DNA of 64,000 nt from Ilumatobacteraceae bacterium (GCA_033344875.1 JAWPMO010000001.1:3745595-3809594), one strand, 5' to 3'. Counted from the stretch's first letter, positions 49,315 to 58,357 are shown. Program-made: numbers and translations. Notes: generated by a model not told the origin, from the sequence alone.

Positions 49315-49911
49315 TCAGACCGGGCGCCGGCGCTCTCGGTGTCGTCGCACCTTCGAGCGGCCACCGCAGGCGGACATCGAGCACCATCGCATCGAACGGT
49401 TCTTGCTGGTGTCGTAGACCACCCAGCGGCAATGGGCGCATGCCTTGAGGCGGTACCACGTGCCGTCGTCGACGGCGTCGGCGATGCCGAGCAGCACCTG
49501 CGCGACCAGGTGTTCGGTCGTGCCGGGAGCTGCTGCAGCTTGCATGGGAACCCCGTCGCCGCGGGGTCCGAACCGGAAAGACACGGACGCGCATCGCCGG
49601 GCCAGCGCGGTGGTCGCCTCGTCGTCGGGTTCGCCGTCTCGGTGGGCGATGGTCGCGTCACGAACGAGTTCGCGTACCTCGGCGAGCCGGGCGCGCTCGG
49701 CCATGGTGGCGGCGATAGCGGCGCGGCCCTGGGCTCGGAGCCAATCGTCGAAGTCGTCGACGTCGGCGAGCCGATCGGCGCCCGATTCGAGATTGGTGGT
49801 GTTGCAGAACCGGCGGACGAACTCGAGGCCCCGCGGCGCATGGCGATCGGCCGGCCAGGCGGAATCAGGGAGCGTCCTGCCCCGCGCGTCGACTGGATGT
49901 CCCGCTGCCAT
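49315..49911 (-). CDS. CGNR-type zinc-finger regulator
   Basis: 198 residues. The C-terminus has the CGNR zinc finger LKACAHCRWVVYDTSKNRSM, then RWCSMSACGGRSKVRRHRER: four cysteines and the conserved CGGRSKVRRHRER where family members have CGNR. The N-terminal region (LEFVRRFCNTTN) fits the stress-associated ABATE domain. Such proteins are small transcriptional regulators. The gene diverges from a lipoprotein gene whose start lies 18 bases away, with a palindrome between. TATGAT (49918-49923, minus) ends 6 bases before the ATG. Confidence 0.85.
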   Translation of the reverse strand: MAAGHPVDARGRTLPDSAWPADRHAPRGLEFVRRFCNTTNLESGADRLADVDDFDDWLRAQGRAAIAATMAERARLAEVRELVRDATIAHRDGEPDDEATTALARRCASVSFRFGPRGDGVPMQAAAAPGTTEHLVAQVLLGIADAVDDGTWYRLKACAHCRWVVYDTSKNRSMRWCSMSACGGRSKVRRHRERRRPV

Positions 49912-49941
49912 GTAACTATCATAACCAGAATGACAGTTACA
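49911..49941. promoter_or_regulatory. 31-base dyad forming a bidirectional leaderless promoter
   Basis: TGTAACT-A-TCAT, a 7-base centre, and ATGA-C-AGTTACA make a symmetrical element that contains both start codons (minus ATG at 49911, plus ATG at 49930). TATCAT (49917-49922) on the top strand and TATGAT (49918-49923) on the bottom strand overlap and lie 7 and 6 bases from their start codons. It is AT-rich in a GC-rich setting. The CGNR protein is an obvious candidate to bind it. Confidence 0.6.
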
Positions 49942-50889
49942 TGGCGATGCGTCTGGCCGGCCACGATCGCCGTGCTGGTGGCGATGCTGCCGGCCGCCGG
50001 ATGTGGGTCGGACGGGCCGGGTGACGCGGCCGGCGACGAACTTCCCCGGACGTCGACCGACGCTCCGACGACGGTCGATGCAGACGACACCGCGGACGAC
50101 ACCGCGAACGACCGTGCGGACGGGGTACCGCCGACGAACGTGGTCGCGGCGCTCGGCTATCCCCGCGACCTGCTCGACCGCGGCCGGGTCAACATCCGGA
50201 TCGATCGACCCGACGACGTCGAGTTCGTGCTGCTCGACAAGCAACTCGTGGCTCGGCACTTCACCCCGGCACCGGTCGAATCGCGCCGCACGGTCGTTCC
50301 GACGAACGGCCAGGTGGTGGCGGTGCAGACGCTGTTCGGCGACGTATCGGACTGCGTCGACTCGAGCCCGGTCGAGGCAGAGCTCGTCGTGTCGTACCTC
50401 GCGGGTGATGATCCGACGGTGCGCCGGACGTCGTTGGAGGTCGATGACGCCACGACGCTCGACCAGATCCGGCTCCAGATCTGTACACAACGGCAGGTGA
50501 TCGACGGGAACGAGTTCGACTTGCAGGTCGACGAGATCGACGGCGAGACGATGTCGGCACGACTCGTCGTGCGTCGGGTACGGGGGAGTGATCGGCTCGC
50601 GTTCGACGCCGTCAAGGGCACCGTGCTGTTCGGCGCCGAGGCCGACGTCCCTCCCGGTTCGCCCGAACGAGTGCTCGAAACCGATCAGGACGAGACGACG
50701 ATCGGCTTCACGTTCTCGGTCAATCGGTGCGACCCGCACGCCGTTGCTGAGACCACGAGGAAGTACGGCCTCGAGGTCTGGGTCGCCGTCGGGGACGTCG
50801 CGGCGCAGCGGATCGACGTGCCGATCGACGATGTCGTCGCGCAACTCGACGAGATGCTCGAGCGCTGCAAGGAGCGCACCGGGCAGTAA
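49930..50889 (+). CDS. Secreted lipoprotein, hypothetical
   Basis: 319 residues. The signal MTVTWRCVWPATIAVLVAML ends in PAAGC, lipidating a cysteine near residue 25, and an acidic Thr/Asp-rich spacer follows. The mature domain has cysteines in VSDCVDSS, RLQICTQR and SVNRCDPHA. It contains RVNIRIDRPDDVEFVLLD and VVAVQTLFGDVSDC; no family is recognised. The start is fixed by the dyad promoter, with ATG 7 bases after TATCAT. The divergent CGNR gene may regulate it. Confidence 0.7.
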   Translation: MTVTWRCVWPATIAVLVAMLPAAGCGSDGPGDAAGDELPRTSTDAPTTVDADDTADDTANDRADGVPPTNVVAALGYPRDLLDRGRVNIRIDRPDDVEFVLLDKQLVARHFTPAPVESRRTVVPTNGQVVAVQTLFGDVSDCVDSSPVEAELVVSYLAGDDPTVRRTSLEVDDATTLDQIRLQICTQRQVIDGNEFDLQVDEIDGETMSARLVVRRVRGSDRLAFDAVKGTVLFGAEADVPPGSPERVLETDQDETTIGFTFSVNRCDPHAVAETTRKYGLEVWVAVGDVAAQRIDVPIDDVVAQLDEMLERCKERTGQ

Positions 50890-50928
50890 ATGCCCGAACC
50901 CGGCACGGAGAACTGACAATGTGGCCGG

Positions 50929-51528
50929 GTGAGCAACGTTCCGCCGCCACCACCCGCTTCCCCGCCTCCTCCGCCCCCGGGGAATCTGCCGCCGTCGCCA
51001 TCACCGCCGCCGCCTCCGCCCCCACCGGGCAATGTGCCGCCGGCCTACGACGCCTCGGTCGGGTCGGTGAGCTACGCCGGATGGTGGCAGCGTGTCGGCG
51101 CCCTCGTCATCGACGGTCTCGTCGCGATCCCGTTCGTGATCCCGGGCGTCATCGTGCTGGTCGCCGGGCCGACCGAGGTCAACTTCCGTGAGAACGGTAT
51201 CGACGGCACCGGGTTCTACGAGGAGCCGACCGGTGGCACGATCGGCCTCGCCGTGCTGTTGTACCTGGTCGGCATCATCGGCTACCTGATCTTCTACTGC
51301 CGGCGCGTGAGCCGCACGGGTTCGAGCATCGGCATGAGCGCCACCGGCTACCGCATCATCGACGCCCGCACCGGCGGCAACATCTCGATGGGGAGATCGA
51401 TCGGGCGATTCTTCGCTCGGTACCTGAGTGGTCTGCCGTGTTACCTGGGTTATCTCTGGCCGCTGTGGGACAGTGAGAACCGCACGTTCCACGACATGAT
51501 CGTGCAGACGCGAGCCGTGAGGAAGTAG
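50929..51528 (+). CDS. RDD-family membrane protein with proline-rich N-terminus
   Basis: 199 residues. The first 38 are mostly proline (PPPPPPASPPPPPPGNLPP). The RDD domain then begins with YAGWWQRVGALVIDGLVAIP, has a second helix (IGLAVLLYLVGIIGYLIFYC) and ends YLWPLWDSENRTFHDMIVQT. RDD proteins are small polytopic membrane proteins; some are Na+/H+ antiporters, most are unassigned. Proline-rich tails of this kind are frequent in actinobacterial RDD proteins. GACAAT at 50915-50920 ends 8 bases before the GTG. Confidence 0.85.
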   Translation: MSNVPPPPPASPPPPPPGNLPPSPSPPPPPPPPGNVPPAYDASVGSVSYAGWWQRVGALVIDGLVAIPFVIPGVIVLVAGPTEVNFRENGIDGTGFYEEPTGGTIGLAVLLYLVGIIGYLIFYCRRVSRTGSSIGMSATGYRIIDARTGGNISMGRSIGRFFARYLSGLPCYLGYLWPLWDSENRTFHDMIVQTRAVRK

Positions 51529-51540
51529 TCGGACCGCGGG

Positions 51541-52197
51541 TCAGCGAGCCCAGGTCGTCGAGTCGACGCCGAGTTCTTCGAGCCGGCGTTGGAGGAAGAC
51601 AGGCACGCCGAACGGCTTGCCGGCCTCCAACTCGGCGACGTGCTCGCCGTCCTCGGCCCACATGTGGCACGTCCCGATGTTCAGGCGCCAGCTGTCGTCG
51701 TTGCCGGCCGGTCCCACGCCGCCCTCGACGCCACGCTCCCGAGCCGACGCGGCGCGCATCGACCAGAAACACTGCATCGCCACGGGCGCCATCGCCTGCA
51801 GCAGCGCGGTCGTATGGGTGCAGCCGCGCGGTCCGCCGAAGAGTTCGCGCACCTTGTGGGTGAAGCCGCGGGCGATCGAGAGCCCGATCAGTTCGCGGTA
51901 GTGCTCGGTGATCGTCGGACAGCCGGTCATCGGATGGGTCTCGAACAGGACGCCCGCATCGACGATCTCGAGCGTGGGGAAGGCGATCTCCAGGTCGAGT
52001 TGCATGTGGTGGATCGTGAGCGGATCCGGGTCGTCGGCGAGGCACAACCCCGGCGGCTTCTGATCACGCACGGCCCCACGGATGATGATGCGATCCGCCG
52101 CCTTGCGGTAGGCCCGGACCCGGTACTCACGATCGTGCAGGATCGGCATGCCAGGGGGGTCGGCGTCGAGAATCGAGTCGGTGTCGAACAGGTCCAC
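51541..52197 (-). CDS. DUF2889 protein
   Basis: 218 residues. The DUF2889 pattern is clear: YRVRAYRKAADRIIIRGAVRD, DPDPLTIHHMQLDLEIAFPT, THPMTGCPTITEHYRELIGL, KVRELFGGPRGCTHTTALLQ. The family has no known function. It is found beside aromatic-compound or thiol-metabolism genes in some bacteria. TTACAT (opposite strand 52204-52209) ends 6 bases before GTG 52197. It converges on the RDD gene with a 12-base gap. Confidence 0.8.
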   Translation of the reverse strand: MDLFDTDSILDADPPGMPILHDREYRVRAYRKAADRIIIRGAVRDQKPPGLCLADDPDPLTIHHMQLDLEIAFPTLEIVDAGVLFETHPMTGCPTITEHYRELIGLSIARGFTHKVRELFGGPRGCTHTTALLQAMAPVAMQCFWSMRAASARERGVEGGVGPAGNDDSWRLNIGTCHMWAEDGEHVAELEAGKPFGVPVFLQRRLEELGVDSTTWAR

Positions 52198-52262
52198 GCC
52201 CCGATGTAAGCAGAGGGTCGGCGGTCGCGCCTCAGCGAGCGCCGTGGACTAGCGTCGTCGAC

Positions 52263-52454
52263 GTGGGCAACACCGAGATCTCACCGGCACCGACCGACGA
52301 GGAAGCCGTCGCGATCATGGCGGCCGTCGAGGCGCTGTGGCCGAAGCCGGCCGCGCCGGTGAGCGGCCTTCGCGACCGCTCCGCCGCCTGGCGGTTCAGC
52401 GGCCGATGGTGGCAGCGCGATCGTTTCGCTCCGGCCGCCCGCCCCTGGAACTGA
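52263..52454 (+). CDS. Small acyl-CoA carboxylase epsilon-subunit-like protein
   Basis: 63 residues. EISPAPTDEEAVAIMAAVEALWP, followed by a Pro-rich link and AAWRFSGRWWQRD, resembles the actinobacterial acyl-CoA carboxylase epsilon subunit (a 'PT-EE-AA' helix and a final WR-S-RW motif). That subunit stabilises the alpha-beta complex. The beta subunit gene is 5.8 kb upstream rather than adjacent. TAGCGT at 52250-52255 ends 7 bases before GTG 52263, which supports expression. The identification is from a short pattern only. Confidence 0.6.
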   Translation: MGNTEISPAPTDEEAVAIMAAVEALWPKPAAPVSGLRDRSAAWRFSGRWWQRDRFAPAARPWN

Positions 52455-52623
52455 CACCGTCGGTGGTGTGGACGCGCGTGGCCCGCACCTGAGCAATCCT
52501 GCGGCGCGTCGGACGCGAGCGACCAGCGGGCCACCCACCCCGGCGATCACGACGGCAACGGCTGCGTCCGGATTCTGCTGCTGACCGTCCGATCGGGTCG
52601 GCATCCGAGCCGGTGACGTCGTG

Positions 52624-52651
52624 CAGGGCGCGTCGTTCAGGGCGCGTCGTG
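52624..52651. repeat. 14-base tandem duplication in the 250-base gap before rmuC
   Basis: CAGGGCGCGTCGT followed by T (52624-52637) is repeated with one change (52638-52651). The rest of the 52455-52705 gap shows no convincing frame or hairpin, except the rmuC promoter hexamer CATCAT at 52694-52699. Confidence 0.5.
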
Positions 52652-52705
52652 CCTGGTCAGGGTGGGTCCGCGAACCGTGTGACACCCTGTGGTCATCATG
52701 GGGGC

Positions 52706-54022
52706 ATGGACATCTTGTTGGTCGCCGTGCTCGTGGTCGGGGTCGGGGTCGCCACCGCGCTCGCCGCGGTCGAGTTCACTCGGCGGCGGTACGAAGCGAT
52801 GGTTCCCGCCGCCGACGAGCCGCCCGATTCCACGGAGCCCGATGTGCCCGAGGTGCCCTTCGACCAGGTCGTGCACGAGGCGATCTCCGCAGCGCTCGCC
52901 GAGATGCGCACCCAGACGGCGGCCGATCGCGACGCCGCCGTGCACGCCGCGCTCAACCAGGCGGCCGTGCTGCAGCGCGAGCACCTCGGTTCGGCGGCGC
53001 AGCAGGCGCGTGAGGCCTCGTCCGCCGAGCTGACGGCCAAGAAAGACGTCATCGACAGCCGACTCGACCAGGTCCAGGCCGAGATGCGCACCGAGTTGCA
53101 GAAGCTCGGCACGATGGTGACGCAGCTCGCCACCACCAGTGCGCAGAAGTTCGGCCAGGTCGACCAGTCGCTGCGGAGCCACGCCGAGATCACCCAGACC
53201 CTGTCCGAGTCGGCGCAGGCGCTGCGCGAGGCGATGGCCAGCCCGACGGCCCGCGGCCAGTGGGGCGAACGGATGGCCGAAGACGTCCTGCGGCTCGCCG
53301 GGTTCGTCGAGAACGTCAACTACCAGAAGCAGACGCAGCTCGAGGGCGCCACGGGCCGGCCCGACTTCACCTTCCCGCTGCCGAAGGGCCACGAGCTCTA
53401 CATGGACGTCAAGTTCCCGATGGCCGGGTACCTGCGGTACCTCGACGCCGACACCGACGCCGAACGCCAGGCGCACCGTGCGGCGTTCCTGCGCGACGTG
53501 CGGGCGCGGGTCAAAGAGCTCGCCAAGCGCGACTACGCCCGCGAATCGGCACGGTCGTCGGTCGACTACGTCCTGCTGTTCCTGCCGAACGAACAATTGA
53601 CGGGTTTCATCCACGAAGGTGATCCGAGCCTGATCGACGACGCGATGGGGCAGCGGGTCGTGATGTGTTCGCCCCTCACGCTCTTCGCGTTCCTCGGGGT
53701 CATCCGCCAGGCGTACGACAACTTCGTGATCGAGCAGACCAGCGACCAGATCCTGGCGCTGATCGGCAAGTTCGGCAATCAGTGGCAGAAGTACAGCGAA
53801 CAGCTCGACAAGGTGAAGTCGAGCTTCGATCGACTCGACCGTCAGTTCGACGATCTCGTCGGGACCCGCAAGCGGCAGCTCGAGAAGCCGCTGCAGCAGC
53901 TCGAAGCGGTCCGCCGCGAGCGCAACCTGCCCATCGACGGTGAGCTGTTCCCCCACGTGGGCGACGACGACGGTGAGTCCGACGACGCCACCCCCGCCAA
54001 CGTGCGCCGCCTCGGCGCCTGA
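52706..54022 (+). CDS. rmuC: DNA recombination protein RmuC
   Basis: 438 residues. An N-terminal membrane helix (ILLVAVLVVGVGVATALAAV) precedes a long coiled coil (about 45-185) and the RmuC nuclease-like domain: RGQWGERMAEDVLRLAGF, TGRPDFTFPLPKGHELYMDVKFPM with a PD-(D/E)xK-like core, and YVLLFLPNEQLTGF. RmuC limits inversion at short inverted repeats and has been linked to phage defence. CATCAT ends 6 bases before the ATG. It precedes the exonuclease VII genes, forming a DNA-metabolism group. Confidence 0.92.
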   Translation: MDILLVAVLVVGVGVATALAAVEFTRRRYEAMVPAADEPPDSTEPDVPEVPFDQVVHEAISAALAEMRTQTAADRDAAVHAALNQAAVLQREHLGSAAQQAREASSAELTAKKDVIDSRLDQVQAEMRTELQKLGTMVTQLATTSAQKFGQVDQSLRSHAEITQTLSESAQALREAMASPTARGQWGERMAEDVLRLAGFVENVNYQKQTQLEGATGRPDFTFPLPKGHELYMDVKFPMAGYLRYLDADTDAERQAHRAAFLRDVRARVKELAKRDYARESARSSVDYVLLFLPNEQLTGFIHEGDPSLIDDAMGQRVVMCSPLTLFAFLGVIRQAYDNFVIEQTSDQILALIGKFGNQWQKYSEQLDKVKSSFDRLDRQFDDLVGTRKRQLEKPLQQLEAVRRERNLPIDGELFPHVGDDDGESDDATPANVRRLGA

Positions 54023-54079
54023 CCCGCCGGTGGTACCCCACCGACCGGCGGGCGCGAGTTCGGTGGCACAATCACTGCG

Positions 54080-55414
54080 ATGAGTCAGCCAGCCTTCGAC
54101 TTCGGCGACGAGCCGATCGACGATCCGGTCAACCCGACCTACTCGGTCGGGGAGCTGGCCGAGGCGATCAACGACCAGTTCCGCCGCGGTTTCTCCGACG
54201 GGGTGTGGGTGCGCGGCGAGATCGACGGTCTGCGCAACAGCGGGCCGCACACGTACTTTGCGTTGGTCGAGCACGGCGACGCCGGCAAGGCGGTCCTGAA
54301 CGTCTCGTTGTTCGCGCCGATGAAGCGCAACCTGACCCCGCTGCTCAAGAAGCATCGGCTCGAACTCACCAACGGCATGAAGGTCAGGATCTTCGGCCAC
54401 CTCGACTACTACGCCCCCAACGGTCGACTCGGTCTCAAGATGGCCGGGATCGACCCGCGGTTCACGCTGGGCGAACTCTCCCAGGCGCGCGACCAGGTGA
54501 TCCGTCGCCTGGTGGCGACCGGGCTGTTCGATGCCAACCGTCGGCACTCGCTCTCGCCGGTGCCGTTGCGGGTCGGCGTCGTCGCCAGCGTCGGGACCGC
54601 GGCCTGGCACGACTTCCACGACGAGATCGACCGGAGCGGGCTCGGGTTCCATCTCCGGGTGTGCGACTCACGGGTCCAGGGCGAATGGGCCGTCGAGTCG
54701 GTGTCGGCGGCGATCCGCACCTTGGCGGCGCGGCGCGACCTCGACACCGTCGTCGTCATCCGCGGTGGTGGAGCCCGCAACGAACTCTCGACGTTCGACG
54801 CCGAGGCGATCGCCCTGGCGATCGCCACCAGTCCGCTGCCCGTGCTCACCGGGCTCGGGCACGAGGTCGACCGGAGCGTCGCCGACGAGGTCGCCCACAC
54901 GGCGCTCAAGACACCGACGGCCTGCGCCGGAGCCCTCATCGAACGCGTCGGCGCCTACCGTGACCACACCGAGCAGCGGTGGGCCGCGATCGCCGACACC
55001 GCCCGCCGCGACCTGTCCGACGCCCACGGCCGCCTCTCCGACCGAGCCCACCGGGTGGCCCGCAACACGCATGCCGCCGTCGAGCGGGCCGACGAGCGGC
55101 TGACCACACGGGTCGGGCGTCTCCGGCTGGCGCCGGGCCAACAGCTTCGTCAGGCCGACGCCGCGATCGACCGTCGGGCCGACCGCATCGTCGAGCGAAC
55201 GCCCGCCTCGCTCGCCGGTGAACTCCGGCACCTCGAGTCGATCGAGGCGCGAGTGGCGCTGCTCGACCCGGTGAACCTGCTCCGGCGAGGGTGGAGCATC
55301 ACCCGTGACGCCGACGGCGGTGTGGTCCGCTCGGTCGAACAGGTCGAACACGGTGGCATCGTCACGACCCAGGTGGCCGACGGTACCCTCACGAGCCGAA
55401 TCGAGAAATCATGA
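54080..55414 (+). CDS. xseA: Exodeoxyribonuclease VII large subunit
   Basis: 444 residues. An OB-fold N-terminus (YSVGELAEAINDQFRRGFSD, VWVRGEIDGLRNSGPHTYFA) is followed by the catalytic core (VGVVASVGTAAWHDF; VVVIRGGGARNELSTFD; PVLTGLGHEVDRSVADEVAH) and a helical region. It ends with LLRRGWSITRDADGG. With XseB it degrades single-stranded DNA into oligonucleotides. CACAAT at 54067-54072 ends 7 bases before the ATG. It overlaps xseB by 4 bases. Confidence 0.95.
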   Translation: MSQPAFDFGDEPIDDPVNPTYSVGELAEAINDQFRRGFSDGVWVRGEIDGLRNSGPHTYFALVEHGDAGKAVLNVSLFAPMKRNLTPLLKKHRLELTNGMKVRIFGHLDYYAPNGRLGLKMAGIDPRFTLGELSQARDQVIRRLVATGLFDANRRHSLSPVPLRVGVVASVGTAAWHDFHDEIDRSGLGFHLRVCDSRVQGEWAVESVSAAIRTLAARRDLDTVVVIRGGGARNELSTFDAEAIALAIATSPLPVLTGLGHEVDRSVADEVAHTALKTPTACAGALIERVGAYRDHTEQRWAAIADTARRDLSDAHGRLSDRAHRVARNTHAAVERADERLTTRVGRLRLAPGQQLRQADAAIDRRADRIVERTPASLAGELRHLESIEARVALLDPVNLLRRGWSITRDADGGVVRSVEQVEHGGIVTTQVADGTLTSRIEKS

Positions 55415-55656
55415 CGACCGAGCACGACGACACCCCCACGACCGGTTATGCCGATGCGCTCGGTGAACTCGACGGCATCCTCCGGGAGCTCGAGGGCTCC
55501 GACGTCGACGTCGATCGTCTGGCCGACCGCGTCGCCCGCGCCGCCGACCTGATCGCCCTCTGTCGCGACCGGATCGGGAACGCTCGGCTCCGCATCGACC
55601 AGGTGATCGCCGATCTCGACGGATCGAGCGTCCCGCTCGACGACGAACCGACCTAG
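55411..55656 (+). CDS. xseB: Exodeoxyribonuclease VII small subunit
   Basis: 81 residues, helical and acidic as usual. GYADALGELDGILRELEGSD and VDRLADRVARAADLIALCRD match the XseB pattern. It binds the helical part of XseA. Its ATG overlaps the xseA stop (ATGA), ensuring coupled translation, and the next gene starts 9 bases further on. Confidence 0.9.
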   Translation: MTTEHDDTPTTGYADALGELDGILRELEGSDVDVDRLADRVARAADLIALCRDRIGNARLRIDQVIADLDGSSVPLDDEPT

Positions 55657-55665
55657 CCTCACCTC

Positions 55666-56721
55666 GTGCCTGCGCCCGCCAGCCTTCGACGCATCGCCGA
55701 TCGCGTCACGGCGCGACTCGACGAGGTGCTGGTCCCCGAACTGCAGCGTTGGGTCGAACTCGACGCCGACCTGCGCGAGCCGATGGCCGAGATCTCCCGG
55801 CTGGTCCTGAGCGGTGGGAAGCGACTCCGGCCGGCGTTCTGCCATTGGGGCTACGCCGCCGCCGGCGGTGACCCCGACGACCAGATCGTCGCCGACGCGG
55901 GTGCGGCATTCGAACTCATGCACGCGTTTGCGCTGTTCCACGACGACGTGATGGACGACGCCGCCAGCCGGCGCGGCGAGCCGACCACCCACGTGGTGTT
56001 CGCCGAACAGCATCGGAGTGCCGGATGGGCGGGGGAGTCCCGTCGATTCGGTGAGGGTGTCGCGATCCTGATCGGCGACCTGGCGTTCGTCTACGCGGAT
56101 CGCCTGCTCGCCGACGCCGGTCCGGCCGCATGGCGGATCTGGAACGAGCTCCGGATCGAACTCAACGTCGGCCAGGTCCTTGACATCCTCGGTTCGGTGC
56201 GCGGCGTGCGCGACGTCGCACAGGCCGAACGGATCTGCCGCTACAAGTCGGGCAAGTACACGATCGAGCGCCCGCTCCACCTCGGTGCCGCGCTCGCCTC
56301 GCCCTCGGGACTCGACGAGTTGGGCGAGACCCTCAGCGCCTACGGGCTGCCGTTGGGCGACGCGTTCCAGATGCGCGACGACGTCATGGGAGCATTCGGC
56401 GACACCGCGTCGACGGGCAAGCCGGTCGGCGGTGACCTCCGCGAGGGCAAGCCGACGCCGTTGTTGGCTCGCGCGATCGAGGCCGCGACACCCGACCAGC
56501 GGGCGGTGCTCGCCGGTGTCGGACGCCCGGGTCTCACCGATGACGATGTGGCGTCGATCCAGCAGGTGATCATCGACACCGGGGCGCTTGCCGACCTCGA
56601 ACGCACCATCTCGTCGCGCACCGCCGAGGCGATCGGGGCGATCGAGCGTGCCGACATCGACGCGACAGCGCGTGCCGAACTCGTCGAGTTGGCGTCGTTC
56701 GTGAGCCACCGAGTCAACTGA
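55666..56721 (+). CDS. Polyprenyl (geranylgeranyl-type) diphosphate synthase
   Basis: 351 residues. GGKRLRP (50-56), the first aspartate-rich motif HDDVMDD (92-98) and the second, QMRDDVMGAFGD, are all present, with the KSGKYTIERPLHLG segment between. It condenses isopentenyl diphosphate with allylic diphosphates, probably to C20, given the overlapping downstream phytoene-desaturase-like gene. Chain length cannot be fixed by eye. TAGCCT at 55654-55659 ends 6 bases before GTG. The stop overlaps the next ATG by one base. Confidence 0.88.
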   Translation: MPAPASLRRIADRVTARLDEVLVPELQRWVELDADLREPMAEISRLVLSGGKRLRPAFCHWGYAAAGGDPDDQIVADAGAAFELMHAFALFHDDVMDDAASRRGEPTTHVVFAEQHRSAGWAGESRRFGEGVAILIGDLAFVYADRLLADAGPAAWRIWNELRIELNVGQVLDILGSVRGVRDVAQAERICRYKSGKYTIERPLHLGAALASPSGLDELGETLSAYGLPLGDAFQMRDDVMGAFGDTASTGKPVGGDLREGKPTPLLARAIEAATPDQRAVLAGVGRPGLTDDDVASIQQVIIDTGALADLERTISSRTAEAIGAIERADIDATARAELVELASFVSHRVN

Positions 56722-58211
56722 TGCGCGTCGTCGTCATCGGGGCCGGTTTCGGCGGCCTTGCCGCTGCGGCCCATCTCGTGGCAGCGGGTCACGAGGTGCA
56801 CGTCGTCGAGCGTTCCGAGCGAGCTGGCGGGCGAGCGGCCGGCGCCGCCGAACGGGGTTTCTCGCTCGACCTCGGTCCGACGGTGTTCACGATGCCGCAG
56901 CTGCTCGAAGACGCGTTCGGCGCCGTCGGTGCGTCGATGTCCGACCACGTGACCATCCGACCGGCCGATCCGATCTACCGAGCGGTGTTCGCCGATGGCT
57001 CGGAGTTGCGTGTGCGCCCCGGCCGGGCAGCGATGACCCAGGAGGTCAGGGAGTTCGCCGGCGACCGTGAAGCCGGCGTGTTCAACGAGTTCTGCGACTG
57101 GGTCACCGATCTGTACGAGCTGCAGATGCCGAACTTCATCGACACGAACTACGACTCGTTGACGGGTGCGCTCCGCCCGTGGCGAGCGGTGATCGATCTG
57201 GTCAGGGCCGGGGGGTTCCGCCGCCTCGATCGGAAGGTCGCGTCGTTCTTCGAAGACGACCGCCTCCGACGGGTCTTCAGCTTCCAGTCGATGGCTGTCG
57301 GTGTGGCCCCGCACCGTGCGCTCGCGCTCTACGCGGTCACGACGTACATGGACGCCGTCGCCGGCGTGTACTCGGTCGACGGTGGCATGCACCAGGCGGC
57401 GGCGGCGCTGGCGAAAGTGATCGGCCAGGCCGGTGCCACCTTCGAATACGAGTCCACGGTCGCCCGCATCCTGCGCGACGGGGCCGGCGCCACGAGCGGG
57501 ATCGAGCTCGGCAACGGCGAGCGTCGGCCTGCCGATGCGGTCGTCTGCAACGCCGATCTGCCGGTTGCGTACCGCACGCTGATCGGTGGCGTCGATGCGC
57601 CGCGCGTTGCCCGTCGCGGCACCTATTCGCCGTCGTGCGTGGTCTGGTCGGCAGGCGTCGCCGGGGCTCCACCGCCAGGCGCCGCACTCCACAACCTGCA
57701 CTTCGGCGCAGGGTGGGGCGAGGCGTTCGACGACGTCACCCGGCGCGGACGACCGATGTCCGAACCGTCGATGCTCGTGAGCATCCCGTCGATCGGTGAT
57801 GCCTCGCGCGCTCCCGCCGGCTCGTCGACGTTGTCCGCGGTCGAACCGGTGCCGAACCTCGACGGCAAGGTCGACTGGGTGCGCGACGGTGAGCGCATCA
57901 CCGATCGTCTCCGCCGTCGCGTGGCCGATGCGGGCTATCCGGTCGACGACGTCCGCGTCGAACGCGTCATCGGGCCGCTCGAGTGGGAACGCCAGGGGCT
58001 CGAGCGGGGGACCCCGTTCGCGCTCGCCCACACCTGGCGGCAGACCGGTCCGTTGCGTCCCGCCAATCACGACGAGCGGGTTCCGGGCCTGTTCTTCGCC
58101 GGGGCGTCCACGTTGCCGGGCGTCGGTGTCCCGATGGTGCTCCTGTCGGGAAAGCTCGCCGCCGAACGGGTCGAACGCTATGCCCGGGACACGTCGACGG
58201 TGAAGTGGTGA
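56721..58211 (+). CDS. crtI: Phytoene desaturase-like FAD oxidoreductase (CrtI family)
   Basis: 496 residues. The N-terminal FAD motif VVVIGAGFGGLAAAAHLVAA, then ERSERAGGRAAGAAERGFSL and LDLGPTVFTMPQLLEDAF are typical of CrtI. The C-terminal signature PGLFFAGASTLPGVGVPMVL closes the FAD site. The enzyme desaturates phytoene toward lycopene or a related carotenoid. It overlaps the prenyl synthase gene, so both act in one pathway. Phytoene synthase (CrtB) is not in this window. Confidence 0.88.
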   Translation: MRVVVIGAGFGGLAAAAHLVAAGHEVHVVERSERAGGRAAGAAERGFSLDLGPTVFTMPQLLEDAFGAVGASMSDHVTIRPADPIYRAVFADGSELRVRPGRAAMTQEVREFAGDREAGVFNEFCDWVTDLYELQMPNFIDTNYDSLTGALRPWRAVIDLVRAGGFRRLDRKVASFFEDDRLRRVFSFQSMAVGVAPHRALALYAVTTYMDAVAGVYSVDGGMHQAAAALAKVIGQAGATFEYESTVARILRDGAGATSGIELGNGERRPADAVVCNADLPVAYRTLIGGVDAPRVARRGTYSPSCVVWSAGVAGAPPPGAALHNLHFGAGWGEAFDDVTRRGRPMSEPSMLVSIPSIGDASRAPAGSSTLSAVEPVPNLDGKVDWVRDGERITDRLRRRVADAGYPVDDVRVERVIGPLEWERQGLERGTPFALAHTWRQTGPLRPANHDERVPGLFFAGASTLPGVGVPMVLLSGKLAAERVERYARDTSTVKW

Positions 58212-58357
58212 GCGGCAGCCCGCGTCCCGATCACGCCTGATCGTCCGGACGACCTCGATCATCCGCCCGCCGCTCGCGTCGGGGCCTGGTCGACGTGGCC
58301 GAGGCCACGGTCGAAAGCCAGGCGTGACCGCCCGGGCGATGGTGTCACAATCTCGTC

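Noticed and set aside
52624-52651. 14-base tandem duplication as a regulatory iteron or attachment site
   Set aside because: Only two imperfect copies with no integrase, origin or dyad nearby.
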